Source of the DNA: Tranquillimonas alkanivorans
Lineage (GTDB): Bacteria > Pseudomonadota > Alphaproteobacteria > Rhodobacterales > Rhodobacteraceae
Length of the DNA: 64,000 nucleotides
Direction of reading: 5' to 3'
Assembly (NCBI RefSeq): GCF_900115595.1
Contig: NZ_FOXA01000003.1
Location: forward strand, 186,001-250,000
The translations under genes were made by a program, and so were the position numbers. Of this stretch, positions 19,437-28,835 are shown piece by piece. Within the stretch, counting starts at the first letter, position 1, and every line of letters starts with the position of its first letter. The notes under the pieces were generated by a model that worked only from the letters and a program-made list of their open reading frames with translations, was not told where the DNA came from and did no database searches.

Positions 19437-21878
19437 ATGGCTCTCACCCGGCGTTCGACCAGCCGCGTCTCGGCTTCGATCTGGCCCGGCTTCGTGGATG
19501 CCATGACGGCGCTTCTGCTCGTCATGATGTTCGTCCTGACGATATTCATGGTGATCCAGTTCACCCTGCGCGAAACGATCTCGGGCCAGGAAAGCGAACT
19601 CGACACCCTGACCTCCGAGGTGGCGGGCCTGTCGCGGCTTCTGGGGCTGGAGCAGGCGCGAAGCGCCGAGCTGGAAAGCGCGAACGAGGGGCTTTCGGGC
19701 CAACTGGCCGACCTGCGCCAGACGGCCGAGCAGCAGTCGGCGCTGATCGCGGCGCTGACCTCGGAGAACGAGGCGCAGACGCAGCGCATCTCGACCCTGA
19801 CCTCCCGCACGGAGGCGCAGGAAGAGGAACTGGCCGCCCGCGCCACCCGCATCGCGAGCTTCGAAGAGCAGGTCGCATCGCTCATCTCCGAGCGGGACGC
19901 GGCGCAGGCCCAGGGCGCGCAACTTGCGGCGACGGTCGAGGAGCTTCAGCAGGCGCGGACCGAACTCCTGTCCGAGCAGGAGGCGCTGAACCTCGCTTTG
20001 GCGCAGGCGCGCGACGAGATTGACGCTCAGGCCGAGGAAGCCCGCCTCGCCGCCGCCCGGCGCGACGCGCTCGAGGCTATGACGGCGGACCTGCGCCAGC
20101 AGGTCGAGGCGCGCGAGACGTCGCTGGCTGATGCGCTCGCCGCGCTGGAGGAACGCGAGGGCGAGGCGCAGGCGCTGACGGCTCAGGTGTCCGAGCTTGA
20201 GACGCTACTGTCCGACGAGGAGGCCGCGCGCCTGTCCGAGGCCGCCGCCGCCGAACGCCTGCGCGAGCGACTGGCCGACGCCCGCACGCAACTGTCCGAG
20301 CAAGAGCAGGCCCGGCTGGCCGAGGCCGCGGCGGCCGCGGCGCTGCGCGAAAGGCTCGAGGACGCCGACGCCGAGCTGACGGCGATGTCGCTGGCGCTGG
20401 AGGAGCAGCGCAAGAAGGCCGAGGAGACGCTTACGCTGCTCGCGGCGGCGCGGTCGGCGGAGGACGACCTGAACCAGCGGCTGTCGGCCGCGCTGCAGGG
20501 CCGCCAATCCGCCGAGGCCGCGCTGGCCGAGGTGAAAGCCGAGCGAGCCGACCTCAACCGGCAACTGGCGACGGCGCTGCTGGCACGCGACCGCAGCGCC
20601 GAGGAGGTCGAGACGCTGCGCGAAGAGCTGGACGCAGCCGTGGCGGATAGCGCCGAAGTCAACCGCCGCCTGGCCGCGGCGCTGCTGGCGGAGGAGGAAA
20701 GCGCGGCGTCGCTGCAAGAGGTCGAGGCGCGGCTTGCCCAAAGCGAAAGCGACCGCGCCGAGTTGGACCGGCGACTGGCCCAGGCGCTGCTGGCGCGGGA
20801 CGCCGCGGTCGAAGAGACGGTCGCGCTGCGCGACGACATGACGGATGCCGAGGCGCAGCTTCAGGCTGCGCTGTCGGCCCGGGCGCAGGCCGAAAGCACG
20901 GCCGCCGAAAACGACGCGCTGCTGGCCGAGGCGCTGGACCGGCAGGCGCGGCTTCAGGCCGAGCTGAGCGAGGCCGGTGCGCAGAGCGAGGCGCTGCGCG
21001 AGCAACTGCGCGCGGCGCTGGCCGCCAAGCTGGCCGCCGAGCAGGAGGCCGAGACGCAGATGTCGGAGGCCGAGGAGCGCCAGACGCTGCTGGCCGCCGC
21101 GCGACAGCAGTTGCAGCAGGAAGAGGCGCTGTCCGAGGAGAGCCAGCGGCGGGTCGAGGCGCTGAACCAGCAGGTGACGACGCTGCGGCAGGAGCTGTCG
21201 AAGCTCCAGACGCTGCTCGACCTGGCCGACGAGCGGGACGCCGAGCGCGAGGTGCAGATCGAGCGGCTGGGCGGGCAGCTGAACGCCGCGCTCGCCCGCG
21301 AGGCCGTCGAGCAGAAGCGCCGCGCCGAGGCCGAGGCCGAACGGGCGGAGGCGGAGGCCCGGCGCGCAGAGGCTGAGGCAGAGCGCGCCCGGCTCGAGGC
21401 CGAACGGGCACGGCGTCTTGAGCGCTACCAGTCCGAATTTTTCGGGCAGTTGCGCGACCTGCTGGGCGACCGCGAGGGCGTCAAGATCGTGGGCGACCGC
21501 TTCGTGTTCTCGTCCGAGGTGCTGTTCGACCTGGGCTCGGCCCGGCTGTCGCCGGAAGGGCGAGACCAGATCGAGCGTGTCGCCGGTCTGCTGTCGGACG
21601 TGGCCGACGACATCCCCGACGAGATCGACTGGGTGATCCGGGTGGACGGGCACACCGACGATCTGCCGCTTCAGCCCGGCGCCCGCTTCGCCGATAACTG
21701 GGAGCTCAGCCAGGCCCGCGCTCTGTCCGTGGTGCGCTTCATGACCGAGGAACTGGGCTTCCCGGCCCGCCGCCTGGCACCCACCGGCTTCGGTGAGTTC
21801 CGCCCGGCCAATCCGGCCGACACTCCCGAGGCGCGGGCGCAGAACCGCCGGATCGAGCTCAAGCTGACCGAACGCTAG
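19437..21878 (+). CDS. MotB/OmpA-like peptidoglycan-binding protein with giant coiled coil
   Basis: An 813-residue partner of the preceding channel protein. Residues 1-20 are cytoplasmic. The single membrane helix (about 20-44) begins with the expected proton-carrying aspartate in GFVDAMTALLLVMM. Residues 48-660 are a continuous Ala/Glu/Arg/Leu-rich, proline-free helical region with obvious heptads; residues 662-813 are an OmpA/MotB domain with the peptidoglycan-binding pattern VDGHTDD and AQNRRIEL. The helical region contains five LNRQLATALLAR-like units spaced by 28, 35, 35 and 28 residues. The layout is that of a stator with its wall anchor, but the linker is far longer than in MotB. Confidence 0.85.
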   Translation: MALTRRSTSRVSASIWPGFVDAMTALLLVMMFVLTIFMVIQFTLRETISGQESELDTLTSEVAGLSRLLGLEQARSAELESANEGLSGQLADLRQTAEQQSALIAALTSENEAQTQRISTLTSRTEAQEEELAARATRIASFEEQVASLISERDAAQAQGAQLAATVEELQQARTELLSEQEALNLALAQARDEIDAQAEEARLAAARRDALEAMTADLRQQVEARETSLADALAALEEREGEAQALTAQVSELETLLSDEEAARLSEAAAAERLRERLADARTQLSEQEQARLAEAAAAAALRERLEDADAELTAMSLALEEQRKKAEETLTLLAAARSAEDDLNQRLSAALQGRQSAEAALAEVKAERADLNRQLATALLARDRSAEEVETLREELDAAVADSAEVNRRLAAALLAEEESAASLQEVEARLAQSESDRAELDRRLAQALLARDAAVEETVALRDDMTDAEAQLQAALSARAQAESTAAENDALLAEALDRQARLQAELSEAGAQSEALREQLRAALAAKLAAEQEAETQMSEAEERQTLLAAARQQLQQEEALSEESQRRVEALNQQVTTLRQELSKLQTLLDLADERDAEREVQIERLGGQLNAALAREAVEQKRRAEAEAERAEAEARRAEAEAERARLEAERARRLERYQSEFFGQLRDLLGDREGVKIVGDRFVFSSEVLFDLGSARLSPEGRDQIERVAGLLSDVADDIPDEIDWVIRVDGHTDDLPLQPGARFADNWELSQARALSVVRFMTEELGFPARRLAPTGFGEFRPANPADTPEARAQNRRIELKLTER

Positions 21879-21939
21879 GGCGGACCCGCTCCGAGGGCGC
21901 CCGCGTTCCCTCCTCCCGTTTCAATGAACTGGAGGAAAC

Positions 21940-23505
21940 ATGCGGCGTCCGCGCTCGGCTTCGGACTGGGAAACGCTCGTGGCGGTGGCGATCACGCTGG
22001 CGCTGATCGGCTGGGCACTGATCTGGCGCAGCGCGTTCACGTCGACGGTCGAGGCCGCCTTCGCGACCGTGAGCGCGTTTCTCAACTGGTACTATGTCGC
22101 CGCAGTGGCGGCGTTCCTGGGCGCGATGCTCTGGCTCGCGGTCAGCCGCTATCACTCGGTCCGGCTGGGCGACGACGGCGAGATGCCGGAATACGCGATG
22201 GGTGCGTGGCTCTCGATGCTGTTCGCCGCCGGCACTGGAGTCGGCATGCTGTTCTGGGGCGTGGCCGAGCCGATCATGCACCTGCAGGACAATCCCTTCG
22301 CTTCGGATGCGCCGGGCGAAGACCAGATCGTCGCGCTCAGGCTGGCCTTCTTTCACTGGGGGCTGTCAGGCTGGGCGATCTATGCGCTGATCGGGCTGTG
22401 CCTGGCCTTCTTCGCCTATCGCCTGAAGCGCCCGCTGACCTTGCGCTCGGCGCTGCACCCGCTGCTGGGCGACGCCTGCGACGGGATCGTCGGGCGGGCC
22501 GTCGATGTAATCGCCGTGGTGGCAACGGTATTCGGCGTGACCACGACGCTGGCACTGGGGGCGCGGCAGATGGCGACGGGGCTGAACGAGGTCTTCGGGA
22601 TCGCGCGGACCGACACGGTCGAACTGACCGTCGTCGCCGGCATCATTGCAATCGCCACCACCTCGGTCGTGCTGGGGCTCAAGCGCGGCATCCGGCGGCT
22701 GAGCGAGTTCAACGTGCTGCTCACATTCGCGCTGTTGCTGTTCTTCCTGATCTGGGGCCCGACCAACAGGGTGCTGGCGATCACGCTGGAGACGGCGGGC
22801 GCCTACCTTCAGACGCTGCCGCGGCAGAGCTTCTTCACCGCAGCGACCGGCGGCGATGACTGGATGAGCGAGTGGACGATCTTCTTCTGGGGCTGGTGGA
22901 TCGCTTGGGCGCCCTTCGTCGGCATGTTCATCGCCCGCATCTCGCGCGGACGCACGCTGGGCGAATTCTTCCTGGGCGTGTTCCTGTTCCCGACGATCTT
23001 CACCTTCCTCTGGTTCGGCGTCCTGGGTGGCACCGCGCTTGAGATGCAGGCGACCGGTCAAGCCGACATCGCCGCGGCGACCGAGGGCGAGCCGGCGCGC
23101 GCGCTGTTCGTCACCATCCGCGAGGTCGGCGCGCCGGGCGGGGTGGCGACGGCGGTGAACGGGATGGTCATCTTCCTTGTCGCTGTGTTCTTCGCCACCT
23201 CGGCGGATTCCGGGACGCTGGTGGTCAACACGATCCTGTCGGACGGCGAAAGCCGCCCGAGCGTTGTGCGCCGGGTCGCGTGGAGCGTCGGCATCGGCGC
23301 ACTGACGGCGGCGATGATCCTGGCGGGGGATATCGAGATCCTCCAGCGTTCGGTCGTGCTGGCGGCGCTGCCATTCACCGTGGTGCTGTTTGCGATGACG
23401 GCGGGACTTCTGGCTGCACTGGCGCGCGAGCGGCAGGGCGTGCGGGCAGGGCGCAAACAGCGCCGGCCGGAGGAGCCGTGGAGCGGCGAGGATCGGCCGG
23501 ACTGA
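21940..23505 (+). CDS. BCCT-family betaine/choline/carnitine transporter
   Basis: A 521-residue secondary transporter with about twelve membrane helices. The glycine-rich GTGVGMLFWGVAEP segment and the tryptophan-rich substrate box FFWGWWIAWAPFVGMFIARISRG are diagnostic of BCCT carriers. It would import quaternary ammonium compatible solutes driven by sodium or protons. The C-terminal tail is short (about 30 residues) and basic, so osmosensing by a long regulatory tail, as in BetP, is not evident. A GGAGGA site precedes the ATG. It follows the motor pair by 61 bases on the same strand; co-transcription is possible. Confidence 0.9.
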   Translation: MRRPRSASDWETLVAVAITLALIGWALIWRSAFTSTVEAAFATVSAFLNWYYVAAVAAFLGAMLWLAVSRYHSVRLGDDGEMPEYAMGAWLSMLFAAGTGVGMLFWGVAEPIMHLQDNPFASDAPGEDQIVALRLAFFHWGLSGWAIYALIGLCLAFFAYRLKRPLTLRSALHPLLGDACDGIVGRAVDVIAVVATVFGVTTTLALGARQMATGLNEVFGIARTDTVELTVVAGIIAIATTSVVLGLKRGIRRLSEFNVLLTFALLLFFLIWGPTNRVLAITLETAGAYLQTLPRQSFFTAATGGDDWMSEWTIFFWGWWIAWAPFVGMFIARISRGRTLGEFFLGVFLFPTIFTFLWFGVLGGTALEMQATGQADIAAATEGEPARALFVTIREVGAPGGVATAVNGMVIFLVAVFFATSADSGTLVVNTILSDGESRPSVVRRVAWSVGIGALTAAMILAGDIEILQRSVVLAALPFTVVLFAMTAGLLAALARERQGVRAGRKQRRPEEPWSGEDRPD

Positions 23506-23541
23506 CGCTCGGCGCTCCCTCCCGCTCGCTCCTCGTTCCGG

Positions 23542-24510
23542 TTACTGCGCCGAGACAGTGAGGTCGACGGACCGGCGATCGATTTCCTGCCCGTCGCGCA
23601 TCAGCCGGACCTCGCCGGAGTAGGTGCCGGGCGTCCAGCCTTCGGGCGGGGTGCGGCGGCCCACGGCGCGGAAGAGCTGCGCCTGCGTCTTGTCGAGCGG
23701 AACGCGCTCGGCGATGACCTCGCCCTCCGGCCCGTCGATGCGCAGGATCATCTCGTCGCCGGTGCGGCTGCCGAAGGCGTAGCCCCAAACGACGAGGGCG
23801 GGCGCGGTGGCCGACAGCGTGTCGGACCCGGCCTCGCCCGCCTTTACCTGTGCGTAATCGGGGATGCCGGCGGCGAAGCCCGCGTCGATGAGGCCGCCGG
23901 AGGCGTAGAGCGGCGGATCTTCCCACAGCGTGCGCCCGGACGTGCCGCAGGTGGCGTCGGCGTCGGGGGCGAAGGGGTCCACCACCGCGTCCTCGTGACG
24001 GACCGAGAGGTGGACGTGCGGGAACTGCGTGTCGCCGCTGAGGCCGACCTGCCCCAGCACGGATTTTGCGTCGACCTGTCGGCCGGGCTCCACGGCAACA
24101 GAGCCGCGTTTCAGGTGGCAGTACTGCGTTTCCCACCCGTCGCCATGGGACACGACGACGCCGTTGCCGCATTCGCGACCCGCGATGGTGGCGGCGGTTT
24201 CGGGGGTTGCGGCGACGTCGGACATGCCGTCGCGGACGGCGGTGACTGTTCCGGGGGCGGCGGCGAGGACATCCACGCCGGCCTGCATCTCTTTCAGAGT
24301 CGGAAGGGCGAAATCCGTGCCCTTGTGTCCGTCATAGGACAGGGGGCCGCAGGTGTAATCCGTCGCGCCGGGGCCGGGGTCGAGGTCGGTGTATTGCTGA
24401 ATATGGCAGGTTTCCCCGAGCGTGCAGTCGATGGGAACGGAGAATGCAGGATCCCCCGCGGCGGGCGCCGCGGGGGACAGGAGTGCCACGATCAGGGCGG
24501 TCCGTTTCAC
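23542..24510 (-). CDS. M23-family (LytM-type) exported metallopeptidase
   Basis: A 322-residue exported protein with a short signal peptide ending APAAG near residue 19. The zinc motifs of M23 endopeptidases are complete: H62 and D66 in GHKGTDFA, and H165-x-H167 in FPHVHLSV. The central domain is cysteine-containing; residues 220-322 form a beta-rich C-terminal extension. It would cut peptidoglycan cross-bridges or act in wall turnover. The GTG start at 24510 overlaps the clpA stop by four bases (GTGA), so expression is coupled to clpA. Confidence 0.85.
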   Translation of the reverse strand: MKRTALIVALLSPAAPAAGDPAFSVPIDCTLGETCHIQQYTDLDPGPGATDYTCGPLSYDGHKGTDFALPTLKEMQAGVDVLAAAPGTVTAVRDGMSDVAATPETAATIAGRECGNGVVVSHGDGWETQYCHLKRGSVAVEPGRQVDAKSVLGQVGLSGDTQFPHVHLSVRHEDAVVDPFAPDADATCGTSGRTLWEDPPLYASGGLIDAGFAAGIPDYAQVKAGEAGSDTLSATAPALVVWGYAFGSRTGDEMILRIDGPEGEVIAERVPLDKTQAQLFRAVGRRTPPEGWTPGTYSGEVRLMRDGQEIDRRSVDLTVSAQ

Positions 24511-26828
24511 TCGGCCGTCAGAAGCGGCGGCTTCTTCGAGGACAGGCGCCGAGTCTCGGGCGGGTCAATCTTCAGGTCGAGCCCGCCATCCTTGACGCCC
24601 ACCTTGACCACGCCGCCCTTCGACAGCTTGCCGAACAGAAGCTCTTCGGCCAGCGGCTTCTTGATGTGCTCCTGAATGACGCGGCCCAACGGGCGCGCGC
24701 CCATCTTGTCGTCGTAGCCCTCGTCGGCCAGCCACTCGGCCGCCGGCTTGGTCAGCTCGATGGACACGTTGCGGTCCATCAGCTGCGCCTCGAGCTGGAG
24801 CACGAACTTCTCGACCACTTGCAGTATCACCGACTTCGGCAGCGGCTGGAAGCTGATGACCGCGTCCAGGCGGTTGCGGAACTCGGGCGTGAACGTCCGC
24901 TCGATGGCGGCGGTATCCTCGCCCTCACGCCGGTCTCGGCCGAAGCCGATGGCGGCCTTGGCCTGTTCCTGCGCACCCGCGTTCGAGGTCATGATCAGGA
25001 CCACGTTGCGGAAGTCCACCTGCCGGCCGTTGTGGTCGGTCAGCTTGCCGTGGTCCATCACCTGCAGAAGGATGTTGAAGACGTCCGGGTGCGCCTTCTC
25101 GATCTCGTCGAGCAAGAGCACGCAGTGCGGGTGCTGGTCCACGCCGTCGGTCAGGAGGCCGCCCTGGTCGAAGCCGACATAGCCCGGAGGTGCGCCGATC
25201 AGGCGGCTGACTGCGTGCTTCTCCATGTATTCCGACATGTCGAAGCGCAGAATCTCGACCCCCAGCGTTGCGGCAAGCTGGTTGGCCACCTCGGTCTTGC
25301 CGACGCCGGTGGGGCCGGCGAACAGGTAGTTGCCGATGGGCTTCTCGGGCTCGCGCAGTCCGGCGCGGGCCAGCTTGATCGCCGAGGACAGAGCCTCGAT
25401 CGCCTGGTCCTGCCCGAACACCACGCGCTTCAGCGTACCCTCCAGGTCGCGCAGCACCTCGGCGTCGTCCTTCGAGACGTTCTTGGGCGGGATGCGGGCG
25501 ATCTTGGCGACGACGGCCTCGATCTCCTTGGCGCCGATGGTCTTGCGCCGCTTGCTTTCGGCCAGCAGGTGCTGGGCCGCCCCGGCCTCGTCGATGACGT
25601 CGATCGCCTTGTCGGGCAGCTTGCGGTCGTTGATGTAGCGCGCCGACAGCTCGACGGCCGACTTGATGGCGTCGGCGGTGTACTTGATCTCGTGGTGGCG
25701 CTCGAAATACTCCTTCACGCCCTTGAGAATCTTCACCGCGTCATCGACCGTCGGCTCGTTTACGTCGATCTTCTGGAAACGCCGCGACAGGGCGCGGTCC
25801 TTCTCGAAGTGCTGACGGAACTCCTTGTAGGTCGTGGAGCCCATGCAGCGCAGCTTGCCGCCCTGAAGCGCGGGCTTGAGCAGGTTCGACGCGTCCATCG
25901 CGCCGCCCGATGTCGCCCCGGCGCCGATCACGGTGTGGATCTCGTCGATGAAAAGCACCGCGTCGGGATGTTCTTCGAGTTCCGACACCACGGCCTTCAG
26001 CCGCTCCTCGAAGTCGCCGCGATAGCGGGTGCCGGCCAGCAGCGCGCCCATGTCGAGCGAGAAGATGGTCGCGCCCGAGAGCACCTCGGGCACTTCGCCA
26101 TTGACAATCTTGCGCGCCAGCCCCTCGGCGATGGCGGTCTTGCCGACGCCGGGATCGCCCACCAGAAGCGGGTTGTTCTTGCGCCGGCGGCAGAGCACCT
26201 GCACGCAGCGCTCGACCTCGTGTTCACGCCCGATCAGCGGGTCCACGTCGCCCTTCTTCGCCTTGGCGTTCAGATCGACGCAGTACTTCGCAAGGGCAGA
26301 TTCCTTCTGCTCGCCGCCTTCCTCGCTCGCCATTTCTTCCTCGATCTCCGTGGCACCCGTGACGGGCCGGCTTTCCCCGAAGGAGGGGTTCTTGGCGACG
26401 CCGTGGGCGATGAAATTGACCGCGTCGTAGCGGGTCATGTCCTGCTCCTGCAGGAAGTAGGCGGCGTTCGACTCCCGCTCGGCGAAGATGGCGACGAGCA
26501 CATTGGCCCCCGTCACCTCGGTCCGGCCGGAGCTTTGCACGTGGATGGCCGCACGCTGGATCACGCGCTGGAACGCGGCAGTGGGCACCGCCTCCGATCC
26601 GTCCATCTCGGTCATCAGCGTCGACAGGTCGTCGTCGATGAAATCGACGAGCGTGCGGCGCAGCTCCTCGAGATCGACCGAGCAGGCCTTCATCACCTTC
26701 GCGGCGTCCGGCTCGTCGATCAGCGCAAGAAGCAGGTGTTCCAGCGTCGCGAGTTCGTGACGGCGCGCGTTGGCCAGGGCCAGCGCGGCGTGGATGGCTT
26801 GCTCGAGCGTATTGGAAAATGAAGGCAC
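24507..26828 (-). CDS. clpA: ATP-dependent Clp protease ATPase subunit ClpA
   Basis: A 773-residue AAA+ unfoldase. Residues 1-145 are the double Clp N domain. The first AAA module has GDPGVGKT at 224-231 and the second has GPTGVGKT at 505-512. The IGF tripeptide that docks ClpP is visible in AAIGFGRD. The GTG start at 26828 has a GGAG site. ClpA feeds proteins to ClpP, and its substrate choice is normally set by ClpS. A clpS gene often lies directly upstream, but the 176 bases before clpA hold none, so the adaptor would be elsewhere. Confidence 0.95.
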   Translation of the reverse strand: MPSFSNTLEQAIHAALALANARRHELATLEHLLLALIDEPDAAKVMKACSVDLEELRRTLVDFIDDDLSTLMTEMDGSEAVPTAAFQRVIQRAAIHVQSSGRTEVTGANVLVAIFAERESNAAYFLQEQDMTRYDAVNFIAHGVAKNPSFGESRPVTGATEIEEEMASEEGGEQKESALAKYCVDLNAKAKKGDVDPLIGREHEVERCVQVLCRRRKNNPLLVGDPGVGKTAIAEGLARKIVNGEVPEVLSGATIFSLDMGALLAGTRYRGDFEERLKAVVSELEEHPDAVLFIDEIHTVIGAGATSGGAMDASNLLKPALQGGKLRCMGSTTYKEFRQHFEKDRALSRRFQKIDVNEPTVDDAVKILKGVKEYFERHHEIKYTADAIKSAVELSARYINDRKLPDKAIDVIDEAGAAQHLLAESKRRKTIGAKEIEAVVAKIARIPPKNVSKDDAEVLRDLEGTLKRVVFGQDQAIEALSSAIKLARAGLREPEKPIGNYLFAGPTGVGKTEVANQLAATLGVEILRFDMSEYMEKHAVSRLIGAPPGYVGFDQGGLLTDGVDQHPHCVLLLDEIEKAHPDVFNILLQVMDHGKLTDHNGRQVDFRNVVLIMTSNAGAQEQAKAAIGFGRDRREGEDTAAIERTFTPEFRNRLDAVISFQPLPKSVILQVVEKFVLQLEAQLMDRNVSIELTKPAAEWLADEGYDDKMGARPLGRVIQEHIKKPLAEELLFGKLSKGGVVKVGVKDGGLDLKIDPPETRRLSSKKPPLLTAE

Positions 26829-26946
26829 GTGGCGTGCTCCTCTGTCTTGCGTCGGGAGCGGGCCGAAGCCCGTCCAGACCGTGGCCTCTTGGTCTTAAAG
26901 CTTGGTTGTTTGCGCCCGCGCTTCAAGCGATTTCTCGGATGCCGCG

Positions 26947-26963
26947 CTCACAAATTTCGTGAG
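26947..26963. promoter_or_regulatory. 17-base palindrome upstream of clpA
   Basis: CTCAC-AAATTTC-GTGAG is nearly self-complementary around an AT-rich centre, unusual in this GC-rich gap between gloB and clpA. It could be an operator for clpA or a weak hairpin after gloB. No T tail follows on either strand. Confidence 0.25.
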
Positions 26964-27004
26964 AGGGCGGATGGGGCTACGGGTTGACGCGGATCGAGGC
27001 GGAA

Positions 27005-27775
27005 TCAGAAGCGATCCTTGCGGGCCCTGATCTCGGCAAACACCTCGGCGTCGTCTGCTCCTTCCATAGATAAGGCAGATTTCACCTCGTCCAAGTGCGC
27101 CCTCAGGAACGGGTTCGTCGCCAGTTCCTCGGAAAGCGCCGACGGCACGGTCGGTTCCCCCCTGGCGCGCGCCTCCTCGATCCGGCGGGCGCGGTCCTTC
27201 AGCGCCGGGTTGTCCGGCTCGATGGTCAGGGCGAAGCGGGCGTTGGTCTGCGTGTATTCGTGGCCCGAGTAAATCGTGGTGTCGTCGGGCAGGGCGGCGA
27301 GCTTGCGCAGGCTGGCCCACATCATCTCGGGCGTGCCCTCGAACACGCGCCCGCAGCCAAGCGACATCAGGCTGTCTGCGGTGAAGGCGGCCTTGGCGCC
27401 CGGAATGTAGAAGGCGACGTGGCCCAGCGTGTGGCCGGAGACGTCCATCACCTCGACCCGATCGCCCGCGAACTCGAAGCTTTCGCCGTCGGTCACGGCG
27501 GTGTCGAGCGGCGGCAGGCGGTTCTGGTCGGACTCTGCCCCCAGCACCTTGATGTCGGGCTGCGAGGTCTGGAGCTCGGGCAGCCCCTCGACGTGGTCGG
27601 CGTGGTGATGGGTCAGCCAGACGTGCTGAAGCCGCCAGCCGCGCTCGTCCAGCGCCTTCAGGATCGGCGCCGCCTCGGGCGCGTCGACCAGAGCGGTTTC
27701 ACCGCTGGCGTCGTCGTGGATCAGGAAGGCGTAGTTGTCGGTGCGACACGGGACGGTAACGATTTCCAGGGGCAT
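27005..27775 (-). CDS. gloB: Hydroxyacylglutathione hydrolase (glyoxalase II)
   Basis: A 256-residue metallo-beta-lactamase-fold enzyme. The metal-binding motif THHHADH is at residues 55-61, with further ligands in [10 protein letters not shown] and YSGHEYT. It hydrolyses S-lactoylglutathione to lactate and glutathione, the second step of methylglyoxal detoxification. Length and C-terminal glutathione-binding region (NPFLR) are normal for GloB. An AAAGGAGGA site precedes the ATG. It is divergent from the methyltransferase gene with only 62 bases between them. Confidence 0.93.
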   Translation of the reverse strand: MPLEIVTVPCRTDNYAFLIHDDASGETALVDAPEAAPILKALDERGWRLQHVWLTHHHADHVEGLPELQTSQPDIKVLGAESDQNRLPPLDTAVTDGESFEFAGDRVEVMDVSGHTLGHVAFYIPGAKAAFTADSLMSLGCGRVFEGTPEMMWASLRKLAALPDDTTIYSGHEYTQTNARFALTIEPDNPALKDRARRIEEARARGEPTVPSALSEELATNPFLRAHLDEVKSALSMEGADDAEVFAEIRARKDRF

Positions 27776-27837
27776 GGCGCGCGGTCCTCCTTTTTCCTAT
27801 GTTCCCTCTACAGATGCCACGAAAGTGGACGGGGACA

Positions 27838-28584
27838 ATGCATCTCGACGTCCTGGACCTGAGAACGTTCTATTACCGCACGCGGCTGGGCCGCGCGGCG
27901 CAGAAGGCGATACGCGACCAGGTACAGGCGCTTTGGCCCGAGGCAAAGAACCAGACGGTGGTGGGCTTCGGCTTCGCGGTACCGCTTCTGCGCCCCTATC
28001 TTCCCGACGCCCGGCGGGTGATCGGGCTGATGCCAGGCCAGCAGGGCGTGATGCCTTGGCCCGCAGGCATGCCCAACGTGTCGGTGCTGTGCGAAGAGAC
28101 GCTGTGGCCGGTGCAGACCGGGCAGGCCGACAAGCTGGTGATGCTGCACGGGCTCGAGACGAGCGAGAATCCTCCGGCGGTGCTGGAAGAGGCATGGCGC
28201 GTGCTGGGCCCCGGGGGCAGGGCGCTGTTCATCGTCCCGAACCGCGCCGGGCTCTGGGCGCGGCGGGATCGCACGCCGTTCGGGTTCGGCCGACCCTATA
28301 GCCTGTCGCAGCTTGAAAACCAGCTGCGCCGGCACGGCTTCATGCCCCAGCGCCACGTCGCCGCGCTGTTCCAGCCGCCCAGCGAGAAGCGGTTCTGGCT
28401 GCGCACGGCGCAGGTGTGGGAAAACGCGGGGCGGCGCATCTCGAACCATTACGCGGGCGGCGTTCTCATGGTCGAGGCGACGAAACAGGTGCAGGCGCCC
28501 AACCGGCCCAACCTGCCCGAGCGGGTCCGCCGGCCGCTGACCGTGCTCGACGGTCTCGGCCAGCCCGAGGCCAAGCCGGCCTAG
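27838..28584 (+). CDS. Class I SAM-dependent methyltransferase
   Basis: A 248-residue protein with a methyltransferase-type Rossmann core: a [11 protein letters not shown] motif I region near residue 40, a conserved LVMLHGLE strand and an [18 protein letters not shown] segment typical of SAM methyltransferases. The substrate is unknown. [15 protein letters not shown] at 27838 is used as start because homologues I recall begin there; in-frame ATGs lie 24 and 39 bases upstream. Its divergent pairing with gloB is common in Rhodobacteraceae. Confidence 0.78.
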   Translation: MHLDVLDLRTFYYRTRLGRAAQKAIRDQVQALWPEAKNQTVVGFGFAVPLLRPYLPDARRVIGLMPGQQGVMPWPAGMPNVSVLCEETLWPVQTGQADKLVMLHGLETSENPPAVLEEAWRVLGPGGRALFIVPNRAGLWARRDRTPFGFGRPYSLSQLENQLRRHGFMPQRHVAALFQPPSEKRFWLRTAQVWENAGRRISNHYAGGVLMVEATKQVQAPNRPNLPERVRRPLTVLDGLGQPEAKPA

Positions 28585-28671
28585 GTCACGGGAATCGTTG
28601 ACGGCCGCGGGTGCGGCGCATTTGCTGCACCTGCAAAAAAGTCCCGGGGCGCTTCGGCGCGACCCCTTAAT

Positions 28672-28710
28672 TTGCGGGGCGACGCCCCGGCGTCGCCCGC
28701 GCCCTATACT
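28672..28710 (+). promoter_or_regulatory. Candidate promoter and hairpin upstream of atpH
   Basis: TATACT at 28705-28710 is a good -10 element about 125 bases before atpH. The expected -35 position falls inside a perfect 10-bp hairpin (GGGCGACGCC at 28677, GGCGTCGCCC at 28689), so a classical -35 is absent. The hairpin may end upstream transcription or control the operon. Confidence 0.35.
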
Positions 28711-28835
28711 GTTGCGGGGGCGGCATCCCTCTGCTACACCCACGCCGATTTTCGATGACATGCTCGCGAGGGCGTGGGGTCCAACAGCGCCGTATCGCCC
28801 GATACCGGTGCATTAACGATGTCGAAAGGGTGGAC

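Noticed and set aside
18235..21878. A Zorya (ZorAB) anti-phage system.
   Set aside because: The channel and OmpA-like pair resemble ZorA/ZorB in outline, but no ZorC, ZorD or ZorE genes follow; a BCCT transporter does. In Zorya the long tail is on ZorA, not on the MotB-like partner.
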